64,000 nucleotides of DNA, taken from positions 1 to 64,000 of the forward strand of contig NZ_SOPW01000002.1 in the NCBI RefSeq assembly GCF_004402015.1, read 5' to 3'. The DNA is from Filobacillus milosensis. Lineage in GTDB: Bacteria > Bacillota > Bacilli > Bacillales > Alkalibacillaceae. The notes under the pieces were generated by a model. It made no database searches, was not told where the DNA came from, and saw only the letters and a program-made list of their open reading frames with translations. This document shows positions 26,684 to 35,219 of this stretch, in pieces (positions within the stretch are counted from its first letter, which is position 1; the number at the start of each line of letters is the position of its first letter). A program made the translations under genes and the position numbers.

Positions 26684-26710
26684 TTTATGTTTTAATCCAG
26701 AAAAGTGCAA
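26682..26710 (-). promoter_or_regulatory. Sigma-A-like promoter of the zinc-ribbon-aceBA operon
   Basis: Read on the minus strand: TTGCAC, a 17-bp spacer, then TAAACT, followed directly by the operator-like palindrome. The transcript would start about 50 bases ahead of the zinc-ribbon gene. Confidence 0.6.
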
Positions 26711-26764
26711 CAGTTTTCAGATATTTTTTGAAATTTTGTATTAGTTTTAAATGTATAAAAAATA

Positions 26765-26830
26765 GAGGGGAGTCTTAAACTCTCGGGCGGATAGGAATGC
26801 TGATTTCGCAGATACCAGGACTAAGTCCAA
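26765..26830. other. Unassigned GC-richer segment with small hairpins
   Basis: Within an AT-rich gap, this stretch shows three short stems (GAGT/ACTC, CTG/CAG and GGAC-TAA-GTCC). I cannot match it to a known RNA family, and no gene lies on either strand. Confidence 0.3.
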
Positions 26831-26843
26831 TTGAGGATAAATT

Positions 26844-26877
26844 AAAAAAGCAGCCTATCCATTAACAGATAGGCTAC
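26844..26877 (-). terminator. Terminator of the NSS symporter gene
   Basis: On the minus strand GTAGCCTATC pairs with GATAGGCTGC, followed by TTTTTT. Confidence 0.9.
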
Positions 26878-26890
26878 TTACCTTAAGGTT

Positions 26891-28237
26891 TTAAGCAAGA
26901 AAATCATTATAGAAGTTAATGATTAATAAGATCAAGATCCATGCTGGAGCAATTACTCTTACGAACCATAACCAAAGAATTCCGAAGATAGATTCCCCGA
27001 AACCAGTCTCTCTAAGTGCGTCAATTTTCTTCCATCTCCATCCAACGAATAGAGAAGTAATCATACCTCCAAGAAGTAATGTGTACTCAGCAGTTAATAA
27101 ATCGATCGCATCTAAGAAAGAGTTATCGAATATTGTGAATGTAACTGGTCCACCTTGTGATAATGCTGATGGAACACCAAATAGTGTTACAACAATACCC
27201 GCTACAAGTGTTGCAGTCTTACGATTCCACTTAAGTTTTCTCATTAGGAAGGCTACGTTAACTTCTAATAGAGAAATCGCAGAAGTTAGTGCCGCAACCG
27301 CTACTAAGAAGAAGAAGAGAATCGCTACAAAAGTTCCTGCTCCACCCATTAAGTTAAATACTTCTGGTAATGAAACGAAAATTAATCCAGGACCTGCAGA
27401 AGGATCAATACCAAATGTAAATACAATTGGGAAAATCACGATACCAGCAATGATTGCGAATAATGTATCGAATGTCACAATTGTACCAGCTGCTGAAGAT
27501 AATTTTTCTTCTTTTCCTAAATAACTTGCATAAGTAATCATCGCACCCATACCAAGTGATAAAGTAAAGAATGCTTGCCCAACAGCGGCAGCATATACAT
27601 CAAAGTTACCAAATGCTGACCAGTCAGGTGCAAATAAGAAATTCATTGCTTCTCCTGCACCATCTAAAGTTAAACTGTAGATCGCTAAAAGAACTAAAAT
27701 AAGTGCTAATAAAGGCATAAATATTTTGTTTGCAATTTCGATACCTTTTTTAATACCAAAGAATACAATTGCAATTACGATTGCCATAAATAAGAACTGC
27801 CAGAAAATAGGTCCTGCTGTTCCACTGATAAATCCACCGAAGAAATCACCAACGCCACCTTCTTCGACACTTTGTGCTGCACCAGTTAAGTAACTGTATA
27901 AGAAATAAACAATCCAACCGGCGATTACACCATAGAAAGATAAAATTAAGAATGCAGATAAAACACCTAAGAAACCACCTAAACTCCAAAAGCCACCTGC
28001 TCCAGAATTATGGTAAGACTGAATTGCATCAGATTGACCTTTACGACCAACTGAAAACTCGGCCATTAGTACAGGTAGTCCGATAAGTAAAATACATGCA
28101 ACATAGATAATTAAGAATGCTGCTCCCCCGCTGTCTCCAGCAAGATAAGAGAAACGCCAGATATTACCTAGTCCAACTGCTGAACCTACTGCTGCCAGAA
28201 TAAACCCCAGCTTACTGGCCCACTGTTCACGTTCCAT
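26891..28237 (-). CDS. Sodium:neurotransmitter symporter (NSS/SNF) family transporter
   Basis: 448 residues with about eleven to twelve membrane helices. The N-terminal WASKLGFILAAVGSAVGLGNIWRFSY is the NSS signature holding sodium and substrate ligands in helix 1. SLGMGAMITYASYLGK near 225 is the helix-6 region. Bacterial members import amino acids with Na+; the substrate is unknown. Start with GGGGAGG. Repeated ACAAGTTGTA sites lie upstream. Confidence 0.92.
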   Translation of the reverse strand: MEREQWASKLGFILAAVGSAVGLGNIWRFSYLAGDSGGAAFLIIYVACILLIGLPVLMAEFSVGRKGQSDAIQSYHNSGAGGFWSLGGFLGVLSAFLILSFYGVIAGWIVYFLYSYLTGAAQSVEEGGVGDFFGGFISGTAGPIFWQFLFMAIVIAIVFFGIKKGIEIANKIFMPLLALILVLLAIYSLTLDGAGEAMNFLFAPDWSAFGNFDVYAAAVGQAFFTLSLGMGAMITYASYLGKEEKLSSAAGTIVTFDTLFAIIAGIVIFPIVFTFGIDPSAGPGLIFVSLPEVFNLMGGAGTFVAILFFFLVAVAALTSAISLLEVNVAFLMRKLKWNRKTATLVAGIVVTLFGVPSALSQGGPVTFTIFDNSFLDAIDLLTAEYTLLLGGMITSLFVGWRWKKIDALRETGFGESIFGILWLWFVRVIAPAWILILLIINFYNDFLA

Positions 28238-28277
28238 ATAATTTTCCTCCCCATATAGTTATTTAGTAAAGTATATG

Positions 28278-28345
28278 ACAAGTTGTAATATGTAATGTTT
28301 TAATTTTTTATTTTTTCTGAATAATTACAACTTGTACAACTTGTA
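28278..28345. promoter_or_regulatory. Three ACAACTTGTA-type sites ahead of the NSS gene
   Basis: TACAACTTGTA at 28326 and ACAACTTGTA at 28336 form a head-to-tail pair with 9-10 bp step; an inverted ACAAGTTGTA lies at 28278. They surround the expected promoter of the transporter gene. Confidence 0.5.
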
Positions 28346-28427
28346 TTATATATATAGCTACATGAAGTGTCAAAGTATTTTTAATATTTACATAATGTGA
28401 CAACGATACCAAACATTTCTCATACAC

Positions 28428-28470
28428 AAAAAAAGAGACACAATCTCCTCAATGGAATGTGTCTCTTTTA
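28428..28470 (-). terminator. Terminator of the NhaC-family gene
   Basis: AAAAGAGACACA pairs with TGTGTCTCTTTT; T-run on the minus strand. Confidence 0.9.
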
Positions 28471-28477
28471 TATAACA

Positions 28478-30040
28478 TTAATTCGGCAAACGACTTTTAA
28501 TTAAATAAGCTAGTAAGACTAATACACCAATTGTTACCAGTAAACCTACAAGCATTGATGATGTTAATGCAAATAGTAAATAACCGAAAATTGATGCAAG
28601 TGCAGCTAGTAACGCATATGGAATTTGTGTTAATACGTGATCAATATGGTTCGATCCTGCACCAGTTGATGATAATACGGATGTATCAGAAATTGGTGAA
28701 CAGTGATCTCCAAATACTGAACCAGCTAATACTGCAGCAAGTGAAGCGACAAAGAAGTCTGGATCGATTAAGGCTGCAATTTCACCAGCTATAGGTAACA
28801 TCATTCCAAAAGTTCCCCAAGATGTTCCTGTTGCAAACGCCATGAGTCCAGAAATGATAAAAATAATTAACGGTAAATATGCAATGCTAATGTTCCAACT
28901 TTTAACTGCTTCTGCTAAATAAGTACCCGTACCAATGCCATCAATAATACTTACAATCATCCATGCTAATACAAGAATATATATAGCAGGCAGCATAGCT
29001 TTGATTCCTTCCCAAATTACACGGAAGAAATTCGTTTTTTCGCCAGATTGTATTAAATAAAATAACATGCCTGTTAAAACTGAAAGTACGCCACCTAATA
29101 CTAACGAATAGTTAACATTTGTATTCGCAAATATAGATACTGCTGTCACTTCACCCTCTGTCGCTTGTACGCCTGTTACAATCATTGAGGTTACAGTAGC
29201 AACTACCAACACCAAAATTGGAATAATTAAGTGATAAATGCGACCATTGTTATTTTCGTGAACATCGTCTTGTAAATCACCTGGCACATCTGAATTCAAA
29301 GGATCAATCAATTCACCTGTATCCTGTGCACGAACTTCATGTTCTCTCATTGACCCGAAGTCTAAACGCATTTTAATCACTAAAAAGACAAGGATAATAG
29401 CTGCAATAGCGTAATAGTTCATAGGAATGGTTCCTATAAAAGTGTTAAATGCTGAAAAACCTGATAATTGCTCTTGAAGTTTGTCAGTCGCAATAATTCC
29501 ACCAATCGTACCAATAATGTAAGCACCCCAACTAGAAATAGGTGTTAAGACGGTAACTGGCGCAGACGTTGAATCGATGAGATAAGCTAATTTAGCTCTG
29601 GAAACTTTATGGCGATCTGTAATAGGGCGCGAAACTTGACCAATTGTTAAGCTATTAAAATAATCATCAATAAAAATAGCAAGACCTGATAAACCAGCAG
29701 TGTATTGTGAGCCTTCTCGTGTTTTAACTCGATTAATAGCCCAATTCCCAAATGCTTTTGCACCACCTGTTGCAGTTAAAAAAGCGATTAAAATTCCTAA
29801 AAGTAATAAGAACGCTATTAATTGAATACTCCAAACTCCCCATTCTCCACCTGAATAGAAAATTTCTTGAAATGAAAGCCAAACAGTCTTCGCAGTGTTA
29901 ACTGCATCAAAGCTTTCTATCATTAAAGCTCCGACAATAATTCCGACACCTAATGAAATTAATACTTTTCTTGTTAAAAGAACAAGTATTATCATAACGA
30001 GTGGTGGAATTAACGAATATATTGTACCGACGAAATCCAT
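28478..30040 (-). CDS. NhaC-family transporter, probable lysine transporter (LysW-like)
   Basis: 520 residues with about twelve membrane helices. GLSGLAIFIDDYFNSLTIGQ near 112 and DHCSPISDTSVLSSTGAG near 435 are NhaC-superfamily motifs. By sequence it could be a Na+/H+ antiporter, but a lysine riboswitch controls it. NhaC-like genes under this switch were proposed as lysine transporters (LysW) in comparative work on lysine regulons. Start after AAGGAGG. The assignment of lysine as substrate rests on the riboswitch. Confidence 0.88.
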   Translation of the reverse strand: MDFVGTIYSLIPPLVMIILVLLTRKVLISLGVGIIVGALMIESFDAVNTAKTVWLSFQEIFYSGGEWGVWSIQLIAFLLLLGILIAFLTATGGAKAFGNWAINRVKTREGSQYTAGLSGLAIFIDDYFNSLTIGQVSRPITDRHKVSRAKLAYLIDSTSAPVTVLTPISSWGAYIIGTIGGIIATDKLQEQLSGFSAFNTFIGTIPMNYYAIAAIILVFLVIKMRLDFGSMREHEVRAQDTGELIDPLNSDVPGDLQDDVHENNNGRIYHLIIPILVLVVATVTSMIVTGVQATEGEVTAVSIFANTNVNYSLVLGGVLSVLTGMLFYLIQSGEKTNFFRVIWEGIKAMLPAIYILVLAWMIVSIIDGIGTGTYLAEAVKSWNISIAYLPLIIFIISGLMAFATGTSWGTFGMMLPIAGEIAALIDPDFFVASLAAVLAGSVFGDHCSPISDTSVLSSTGAGSNHIDHVLTQIPYALLAALASIFGYLLFALTSSMLVGLLVTIGVLVLLAYLIKSRLPN

Positions 30041-30070
30041 ACAACATTCCTCCTTAAAATTATTCTTTAC

Positions 30071-30110
30071 AAAATAAAAAAAGTAATGATAGAGAAATCT
30101 ACCATTACTT
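30071..30110 (-). terminator. Riboswitch-controlled terminator ahead of the NhaC-family gene
   Basis: On the minus strand AAGTAATGGTAGA pairs with TCTATCATTACTT and runs into TTTTTTTATTTT. It lies between the lysine aptamer and the gene. Confidence 0.88.
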
Positions 30111-30124
30111 TACACGCTGGTTAT

Positions 30125-30305
30125 TTCTCGATCAGTAGCACCCCGCTCTTAACGCGAGAGTATATACCTTCTTCAGATACACACCAACATTCATTTTTCT
30201 GACTAAAATGAATGCTTCGGCAAATAACCCTTTCATGTACAATCTACGTTGTCATCCTCTTGCACATTACTAATGTTAGTTGCACCTCTACCTCATCGAT
30301 TGATA
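30125..30305 (-). ncRNA. Lysine riboswitch (L box) aptamer
   Basis: On the minus strand the landmarks run in order: GAUGAGGUAGAGGUGCAAC, an AGUAAUG segment, GAAAGGG, GCCGAAGC, a long P4-type hairpin (GCATTCATTTT pairing with AAAATGAATG), GGUAUAUAC, and GGGGUGCUACUGAUCGAG. Order and spacing match the five-helix lysine aptamer of about 180 bases. It is followed by a terminator, so lysine should switch the gene off. Confidence 0.93.
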
Positions 30306-30352
30306 AGGTTATCTAGTTGTTAATTTTACTATGTTAATATAGCACAGAATTA

Positions 30353-31153
30353 TTATTCTTGTAAACTACGTTTTTGAGATTCACTGTAAGGAATTGAGAT
30401 ATCAGCACCATTTCCACCATTACTATAAAAGTTTGGTACTAGCCCCTGTATGACTCGTGTGTCGACAGGAATTCTTGTTACGACTTCAGTTGTTTTAGTT
30501 GAAAATGGAATGACAATTTGCACATTAACCTTTACTTCGATCTCGATATTAATCATGGCATTATTTATTCCATACTCTTGAACGTCTGTAATAAAATCTG
30601 GTTGTACCTCACCAATCACACTAAAATGTACAGGTACTTTCGGTCCTAAATTGGCCAGTAATGCATTACCTGTAGCTTGACCAATCGGAATCTCGACTAA
30701 AGCTTCATTATTAACTGTCTCATCTTCCTCAATAATCTGTTCCTCTTCATCCAAATCAAAATCTAATGAATCTCCAATCGGGCGTTCTCCTCGTTCCAAG
30801 CGTTTTAAATAGTTCTGAACACGAAAGGTAGCATTACGAATAACAGTATTGACAACAACAGAATTCCAGCCCATTGAAACGATATTTCCATCTTCATTCT
30901 TTTCAACTTGTATTAATTCATCAACATCTAATTGTTGAACAATACGTTTACTCACCGCTTCATTAATCGCTTCACGAGCATATTGCCCCGTTAGTCTTTC
31001 AGCAATATCAATTAACGTCGGCTCTATCCCTTTATTTATAATCCAAACTGAAAAGATAATAGAAACGAAAAAACTCACCAAAGTTAACATTAATATTTGA
31101 CTAAATGTTTTTGGTTTTCTTTTCATTGGTCTTTTACGATATGTCAGGCGCAT
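30353..31153 (-). CDS. yunB: Sporulation protein YunB
   Basis: 266 residues from the ATG at 31153 (MRLTYRKRP); the longer frame runs into the upstream gene. One membrane helix (about 20-42) then an extracytoplasmic domain with GIEPTLIDIAERLTGQYAREAINEAV. In B. subtilis yunB is expressed in the mother cell under sigma-E and its loss harms spore formation. Its Shine-Dalgarno GAGGGGG is in the 3' arm of a terminator-like hairpin (31155-31192). Confidence 0.9.
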   Translation of the reverse strand: MRLTYRKRPMKRKPKTFSQILMLTLVSFFVSIIFSVWIINKGIEPTLIDIAERLTGQYAREAINEAVSKRIVQQLDVDELIQVEKNEDGNIVSMGWNSVVVNTVIRNATFRVQNYLKRLERGERPIGDSLDFDLDEEEQIIEEDETVNNEALVEIPIGQATGNALLANLGPKVPVHFSVIGEVQPDFITDVQEYGINNAMINIEIEVKVNVQIVIPFSTKTTEVVTRIPVDTRVIQGLVPNFYSNGGNGADISIPYSESQKRSLQE

Positions 31154-31154
31154 T

Positions 31155-31192
31155 AGAAAACCCCCTCGAGACATTTTATGTCCAAGGGGGTT
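31155..31192 (-). terminator. Terminator-like hairpin overlapping the yunB ribosome site
   Basis: On the minus strand AACCCCC-TT-GGACA pairs with TGTCT-CGAGGGGGTT, then TTTTC. The GAGGGGG of the 3' arm is seven bases from the yunB ATG. Confidence 0.75.
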
Positions 31193-31205
31193 ATGATATG
31201 TACAA

Positions 31206-32303
31206 TTAAGCAGGGGTTGTATTACAATCTGTGATGACAACTGAAAGAGATTTAGATAAATCTAATTCATAAATCTGACTCACATGAATTTCATGATCTT
31301 CTTCTTCTAAAACTCGTATGATTGGTCTATCTGGTAAGCTCGTTTGTTTAACAATAATTCCTCTTCTTCCATCACTTAATTCAACATAGGCACCATTAGG
31401 GTAGATTGAAATATGTTTTCTAAATAATTCTATATACTTCTGTGAAAATTGCGAATCACTACCAGAATATAAAATTTCTAACCCTTCATGTGGTAAGAAA
31501 GCATTTCGATAAACACGGTTGGAAGTGACCGCATCAAAGACATCAGATACGGCCATTATTTTTGCATACTCATGGATATTAGGCTCTCTTAAACCTAACG
31601 GGTAACCACTACCATCTAATCGTTCATGGTGCTGGTATGCACAATAGGCAACATTTGGAGGTAAGTGTTTAAATTGTTTTAGTGTTTCGTAACCGTAAGT
31701 CGTATGTTCTTTAACAACTTCAAATTCGATATTAGTTAACTTACCTGGTTTATTGATAATATTCTTTGGAACTTTCATCTTACCAATATCATGAAGCATG
31801 GAACCAATGCCAATTTCTTCAGTCTGTCTATTGGTAAATCCTAGTTCTTTTGCGAGTACTAATGTGTAGACAGTCACATTAACAGAATGGTTATACAAAT
31901 AATCATCGAACATAAAAATATCAGACATGATCGAAATTATTTCTTCGTGTCCGTTAACTACATCAATAATTTCGCCGACCGTCCCTTGAATATCATTAAT
32001 CGACTTTTCAAGAACATATTGCTGGTGTTTATTTTTATTAAATTCATCAAACACTTTGAATGTCTGGCGAATTTTAGATATAGCTTCTATTCTTAATTCT
32101 TGATCAATTAAGTTTTGAGGAACAATATCTTCGGATAATGTATCTTCAATAAATACATATAGAAAATCGAAATCCTTTAGACGCCTAATCAATCTTTCAG
32201 TAAAGATGACTTCTTTCTGAAGTAATATTCTTCCATATGAATCAATTATAGGTTTAGCTAATTGATCGCCTGGTCTAAGTGCATCTATATTGACTGCTTT
32301 CAT
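31206..32303 (-). CDS. HD-GYP domain cyclic-di-GMP phosphodiesterase
   Basis: 365 residues. The HD-GYP domain (about 125-310) contains HSVNVT, MLHDIGKMKVPKNIINKPGKL near 168 (the HD pair) and YQHHERLDGSGYPLGL near 225 with the degenerate GYP. It is expected to hydrolyse cyclic-di-GMP in the cytosol. A short helical N-terminal part carries no known sensor. Start follows AAGGGGAAAAATTA. Upstream of yunB and possibly co-transcribed, though a hairpin separates them. Confidence 0.9.
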   Translation of the reverse strand: MKAVNIDALRPGDQLAKPIIDSYGRILLQKEVIFTERLIRRLKDFDFLYVFIEDTLSEDIVPQNLIDQELRIEAISKIRQTFKVFDEFNKNKHQQYVLEKSINDIQGTVGEIIDVVNGHEEIISIMSDIFMFDDYLYNHSVNVTVYTLVLAKELGFTNRQTEEIGIGSMLHDIGKMKVPKNIINKPGKLTNIEFEVVKEHTTYGYETLKQFKHLPPNVAYCAYQHHERLDGSGYPLGLREPNIHEYAKIMAVSDVFDAVTSNRVYRNAFLPHEGLEILYSGSDSQFSQKYIELFRKHISIYPNGAYVELSDGRRGIIVKQTSLPDRPIIRVLEEEDHEIHVSQIYELDLSKSLSVVITDCNTTPA

Positions 32304-32371
32304 TAATTTTTCCCCTTAATCCATTTTTTACTATCAACTATCATATCGGTTTCTAGAGATCTTTTCAATGT

Positions 32372-32677
32372 CTATTTCAAACGCAGAAGTGCATTTTTAC
32401 CACTCATGCCCTCTTCCCAACCATACTTTTCTTTAGAATAATCCGTTACTTTTTGAAGTGGAGCATATAATAATTCATCTAATGACCTTACACCTACAGC
32501 TCTGCCTGCCACAATATGACGGTCTTTTAATTTTTCATTAAGTAAGTCAACATCTAAAGCACCACACATGATATATCCAATATCATTAGAAACCACTAAT
32601 AAATCTGTTTTAGGTAATTCAACATGAACAAAAGTGAACGCAACGTCATCAATCCAAATTGGTTCTACATGTACCAT
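32372..32677 (-). CDS. yunC: YunC family protein (DUF1805)
   Basis: 101 residues. The IMCGALDVDLLNEKLKDRHIVAGRAVGVRSLDELL stretch is the conserved DUF1805 core, an alpha-beta protein of unknown function found in Bacillaceae and archaea. Start with GAAGGAGG. Between yunD and the HD-GYP gene, as in B. subtilis gene order. Confidence 0.9.
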   Translation of the reverse strand: MVHVEPIWIDDVAFTFVHVELPKTDLLVVSNDIGYIMCGALDVDLLNEKLKDRHIVAGRAVGVRSLDELLYAPLQKVTDYSKEKYGWEEGMSGKNALLRLK

Positions 32678-32720
32678 TTCTCATCCTCCTTCTCATATAC
32701 CGTATGAAAAGGAAGAAAAG

Positions 32721-32761
32721 AAGTGCCTGTCAAACCCTTATTTTAAGGTAGATAGGCACTC
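32721..32761 (-). terminator. Possible terminator overlapping the yunD end
   Basis: AAGTGCCT pairs with AGGCACT around a partly paired loop, T-rich beyond; contains the yunD stop. Confidence 0.5.
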
Positions 32762-34117
32762 CTCTAATAAGTCCCTTAAAAACTCAGGTAAGTAATAATG
32801 TTTTTCTTTAACCGATGAGATCGGAGGAACTAACCACGGGAATGAAAAGGTATCTGCAGTTGCAATCGTGTACTTTTGTTTAGAGTTAACTTTTTCCCCA
32901 TTAACAAACACAGTTTCCACATATTTAGAATCCTCATGATAATCAATGGTTAGGTTGGAATAAACCATCTTCCCAATCTTTTTGCCACGAAATCCTAAGC
33001 CCTTTAATTCAAAATGGATAAATCGCTCTTGTTCTAACATTCTTACTGTTTCAATGAGCTCTTTTCCTGTCAGCACCATGGTACAAGGGTTCATTGGGTG
33101 TGGGCAGCTTCTATGGACATCCAGTTTAGTGACTGGTCCATCTTCAAATCCATGGAGTAGTACACCTGAATTCAGCATTGCACAGTCAGAATTTGTCCAT
33201 TCACGGAGTGTACTGACAAATGTTTTCATAAGTGGTGTTTCTTTTAACCAGTCAATTGGATATGGCTGAGTAAGATTCGTTATAACTTGACCTAATTTTT
33301 CATTAGCTTTTTGCTCAAGTTTGCTTAATAATTGATTCGTTTCTTTTTCATCAGGCTCATGTTCTACAGGAATGGCAAAAGCCTCTTTACCACAGATATG
33401 TTGTTCTAGATGATTATACTCTAATACTATTTCACCATAATAATGGCCATGTTTTCCGACTGCTGTTAAGAGTGTATTATTTATTAATTGGCCCTGTTTG
33501 ATTAAGTGGTGGGTGTGACCACCAATGATCACATCAACATCAAACTCTTCAGCTATTTGTTCATCCATACTATAGCCTAGATGGGATAATAAAATGACAA
33601 CATCACACTGCTCACGAACTTCTGGTAATAACTCTCTTAATGTATCCATTGGGTGAAATGTTTGCCACCCCAACTTATTATAAAAAGCTTCAAATGGTGC
33701 AGTGAGCCCAATAATACCAACCTTAATCCCAGAAGACACCTGATAAATATCATATGGTTTTAACCATGAGGGGTTGTCCTCATTTTTAAGGTTGATGTTT
33801 GCACAAACCACATCAAATTGAGCTTCATCATATAAGTGAAATAGCTTGTCTGAAGGTAAAGTAATTCCTTCATTGTTTCCAAGTGTACATACATTAAATC
33901 CTGAATGGTTTAACAGTTCTATATTACTTTCACCCAAAGTTGCTTCTGTAACGGGATGTGACCGGTCCAGATGATCACCATTATCCAGCAGCATATAAAA
34001 CTCGTTGTTCTTTTTATTTTTATCTATCTTTTTATTAATGTCATTCATAATCTTAGGCCAATTTTCAAAATGACTATGTAAATCGCTTGTAAAATAAAAG
34101 TATAGCGCTTCCTTCAT
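32738..34117 (-). CDS. yunD: Metallophosphatase / 5'-nucleotidase family protein YunD
   Basis: 459 residues. The N-terminal metallophosphatase domain has YFTSDLHSHFENW near 8, DNGDHLDRSHP near 44, GNNE near 80 and GGHTHHL near 196. The C-terminal 5'-nucleotidase domain follows (about 270-440). No signal peptide is seen, so unlike secreted 5'-nucleotidases it appears cytosolic. It removes phosphate from nucleotides or UDP-sugars; exact substrate unknown. Strong AAGGAG start; yunE lies 26 bp upstream. Confidence 0.92.
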   Translation of the reverse strand: MKEALYFYFTSDLHSHFENWPKIMNDINKKIDKNKKNNEFYMLLDNGDHLDRSHPVTEATLGESNIELLNHSGFNVCTLGNNEGITLPSDKLFHLYDEAQFDVVCANINLKNEDNPSWLKPYDIYQVSSGIKVGIIGLTAPFEAFYNKLGWQTFHPMDTLRELLPEVREQCDVVILLSHLGYSMDEQIAEEFDVDVIIGGHTHHLIKQGQLINNTLLTAVGKHGHYYGEIVLEYNHLEQHICGKEAFAIPVEHEPDEKETNQLLSKLEQKANEKLGQVITNLTQPYPIDWLKETPLMKTFVSTLREWTNSDCAMLNSGVLLHGFEDGPVTKLDVHRSCPHPMNPCTMVLTGKELIETVRMLEQERFIHFELKGLGFRGKKIGKMVYSNLTIDYHEDSKYVETVFVNGEKVNSKQKYTIATADTFSFPWLVPPISSVKEKHYYLPEFLRDLLEECLSTLK

Positions 34118-34142
34118 ACTCCATCTCCTTCATATCTAGCGA

Positions 34143-34964
34143 TTACAAAATTAACCGTACTCCAATTATAATCATTAAAAGTCTTAATATCCATTCTAGA
34201 ATATTGCTATTTAATCTTTGGTTCAGTTTAGCGCCTAATACACCGCCTATCCACGCACCAGGAACGGCCATAATTGCATATTCCCAAATGACATGTCCAG
34301 CAAACACATGAGCACCTGTTGAGAAGATGCTTGAGACGAAAATCATAAACATCGAAGTTGGGGCTGCAATGTGGGCTGGAAAGCTAAAAAATAATATCAT
34401 CGCAGTAACCATTAAAGATCCGCCACCAATTCCAAACAACCCTGAAATCAGTCCAACAAAAAAGGAAATAATTAAGCCTAATACAACTGAAAATGAATAT
34501 ACGACGGTTTCATTATTTATTTCAAACTGACGATGAACATAAAACTTTTTCTGAGATAGATCTTTATTTTGAGCATGTTTTAATAGTTTATCTTTTACAA
34601 AAAATAAACTTGCCAACAATAACATTAATATACCAAAATAGAGTTCAAAGCTTTCTATATCTACATAATTATTTAGCCACACACCTACTAATGCTCCAGG
34701 AATACTACCTATTAGAAATATGAGTCCACTATGTATATCTACTCGTTTGTTTTTCAAATATGTAAGAGTGGATGACAACCCTGTAAAAATCATAATCAAT
34801 AAAGACATTGCTACAACATTTTGCGGTGTCACCCAAGTGAATGAGTCTAATACTTTAGATAAAAAGAGTAATGAAGGCACAAAAATAAGCCCTCCACCTA
34901 AGCCAACCAGACTTCCCATAAAAGCACTGGCCAAACCAATGATGAGCATTAATACCATTAACAT
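34143..34964 (-). CDS. yunE: TauE/SafE-family permease YunE
   Basis: 273 residues with about eight membrane helices in two repeats. GSLVGLGGGLIFVPSL near 17 and GLISGLFGIGGGSLMVTAM near 170 are the paired glycine-rich family motifs. The family exports sulfite, sulfoacetate or related organic acids; the substrate is unknown. Start ATG at 34964 after GGGGGATGCATC. The fourth gene of the yunBCDE order known from B. subtilis. Confidence 0.88.
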   Translation of the reverse strand: MLMVLMLIIGLASAFMGSLVGLGGGLIFVPSLLFLSKVLDSFTWVTPQNVVAMSLLIMIFTGLSSTLTYLKNKRVDIHSGLIFLIGSIPGALVGVWLNNYVDIESFELYFGILMLLLASLFFVKDKLLKHAQNKDLSQKKFYVHRQFEINNETVVYSFSVVLGLIISFFVGLISGLFGIGGGSLMVTAMILFFSFPAHIAAPTSMFMIFVSSIFSTGAHVFAGHVIWEYAIMAVPGAWIGGVLGAKLNQRLNSNILEWILRLLMIIIGVRLIL

Positions 34965-35054
34965 GATGCATCCCCCGATCCTTTTCTTTTAATATAACAT
35001 TAGCATAATCTTTTAACTTTAAATAGGGAGTGATTTAGTTTAAAATACTACAAT

Positions 35055-35165
35055 TCCCCATAAATTAAATATTTTCCCCATATAATAAAAAAATTCCCCA
35101 TAAAAAATTTAAAATCCCCATAAATAAAAATAAATCCCCATAAACACATACAATTTCCCCATAAA
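35055..35165. repeat. Array B: six repeats with core TCCCCATA, 20-21 bp apart
   Basis: TCCCCATAAA or TCCCCATATA begins at 35055, 35075, 35095, 35115, 35135 and 35156, giving steps of 20, 20, 20, 20 and 21 bp. Between the cores the sequence is only A/T-rich and not conserved, for example TTAAATATTT against ACACATACAA. No reading frame is kept, as 20 is not a multiple of three. Confidence 0.93.
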
Positions 35166-35195
35166 AAAAGAAAAGCTATAGAAATTTAGCTTTTC
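35162..35195 (-). terminator. Terminator of the MDR-family dehydrogenase gene
   Basis: On the minus strand GAAAAGCTA pairs with TAGCTTTTC, followed by CTTTTTTTAT. The last unit of array B touches this hairpin. Confidence 0.85.
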
Positions 35196-35219
35196 TCAAG
35201 GTCGGCTCCTATTTATAAA

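Noticed and set aside
26919-27524. 201-residue frame antisense to the NSS symporter
   Set aside because: It is a shadow of a membrane protein gene; low-complexity composition and no start signal.
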